A stretch of 64,000 nt of DNA from Solirubrobacter deserti. GTDB taxonomy: Bacteria; Actinomycetota; Thermoleophilia; Solirubrobacterales; Solirubrobacteraceae. Shown here in pieces: positions 63,797 to 64,000 of the stretch. Below the pieces are notes generated by a model. It searched no databases. It saw only the letters and a list, made by a program, of their open reading frames with translations, and was not told where the DNA came from. Numbering within the stretch: position 1 is the stretch's first letter; the number at the start of each line of letters is the position of its first letter. The stretch lies in assembly GCF_003344625.1 (NCBI RefSeq), contig NZ_QPKJ02000005.1, positions 806,001 to 870,000 on the forward strand, in the 5' to 3' direction. Both the position numbers and the translations under genes were made by a program.

Positions 63797-63872
63797 TTCG
63801 ACGCTCGTCGAAAATAGCGTCTATCCACACAAGCGCTACTTTCGATCGCTGTCGAAACAGCGGTTGTCCACC
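63797..63872 (+). other. Putative replication-origin-like region with palindromes and DnaA-box-like sites
   Basis: Directly after the replication-relaxation-like gene: TTCGACG-CT-CGTCGAA (63797-63812, perfect), TTTCGA-N6-TCGAAA (63840-63857, perfect), CTATCCACA (63821-63829) and TTGTCCACC (63864-63872), each one base from a DnaA box (TTATCCACA or actinobacterial TTGTCCACA). The region is also A/T-richer than its surroundings. It could be the element's own origin or a regulatory site. From about 63873 to the window's end no gene is supported (see rejected items). Confidence 0.45.
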
Positions 63873-64000
63873 ACCTCCCAGCGCCGAGACACGCATGAAC
63901 ACGAGCACTGTTCTCGGACCCGCGTCACGACGCGCCAGCGCGGTGAGTACGGCCAGCTGTCCATGCCTATCGCAGCTGCCGCCGACGCCCTCGCTGACGA

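Noticed and set aside
63895..64000. Possible start of a further gene at the right edge (ATG 63895 or 63963)
   Set aside because: Both frames are too short, lack Shine-Dalgarno and show no domain; the window ends before a decision is possible.

Overview
The window is about 70-75% G+C, densely packed, and uses GTG and TTG starts and ATGA/GTGA stop-start overlaps freely. Gene content (LytR-CpsA-Psr protein, PlsY, a CrtB/CrtI/CruF carotenoid cluster, FtsEX, SmpB/tmRNA, MMPL exporter, mycobacterial-type flavin oxidoreductase, many exported DUF1800/DUF1501/RTX/TSP3 proteins) points to a high-GC actinobacterium, most likely class Thermoleophilia (Solirubrobacter/Conexibacter-like). That placement is inferred from protein content, not from a 16S gene. 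All calls were made by reading the sequence; no database search was run.

Layout. 1-4.9 kb: 3' end of a secreted (probably M14) peptidase, an M20 peptidase, an LCP cell-wall ligase and an exported RTX-repeat protein. 4.9-8.4 kb: sugar-nucleotide operon (UDP-glucose dehydrogenase, sugar-1-phosphate nucleotidyltransferase, phosphoglucose/phosphomannose isomerase). 8.4-15.7 kb: carotenoid/membrane-lipid cluster (GT2, PlsY, CrtA-like, then a leftward operon PAP2-CrtI-CrtB-CruF-CrtD-like). 15.8-26.4 kb: ThDP enzyme, GGDEF protein, a MerR-SAH hydrolase-SAH hydrolase-like operon with a textbook MerR promoter, PhzF, CDP-alcohol transferase, CtaG, ComF and an EAL/HDOD protein. 26.5-36.8 kb: HPF, SecA, LysR, PurU, a frameshifted exported protein, a phospholipase D family protein, prfB with its programmed frameshift, and MarR. 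36.9-43.3 kb: cupin, metallo-beta-lactamase fold protein, NadC-NadA, a TSP3 protein, a 5'-nucleotidase remnant and an M16 peptidase. 43.4-50.3 kb: FtsE-FtsX, a LOV-GAF-PP2C light-sensor phosphatase with its STAS partner, a divergent HATPase, a C-terminal processing peptidase and an RNB exoribonuclease. 50.3-60.2 kb: formaldehyde dehydrogenase, DUF1800-DUF1501-cupredoxin operon, SmpB, glutathionyl-hydroquinone-reductase-like protein, a 30-residue peptide gene under tandem palindromes, flavin oxidoreductase, MMPL transporter and TetR. 60.2-64 kb: tmRNA followed by a probable integrated mobile element.

How the genes work together. SmpB, tmRNA and an RNB exonuclease (trans-translation and decay of stalled mRNAs) lie within 12 kb. 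The LOV phosphatase, STAS protein and anti-sigma-type kinase form an apparent blue-light-fed partner-switching module, in the same region of the genome as a photoprotective carotenoid cluster. The two SAH hydrolase-family genes sit under one MerR regulator.

Most unusual observations. (1) The LOV partner-switching module. (2) A nested set of perfect inverted repeats (62675-62845) inside the tmRNA-linked element, which also carries a replication-relaxation-like gene and DnaA-box-like sites. (3) An SAH hydrolase paralogue whose catalytic Lys/Asp positions look swapped. (4) A 30-residue ORF with a strong Shine-Dalgarno and two 20-bp palindromes, one of which shares arms and a 12-mer with the element's putative origin. 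(5) A secreted-protein gene broken by three one-base deletions, all in G/C runs.
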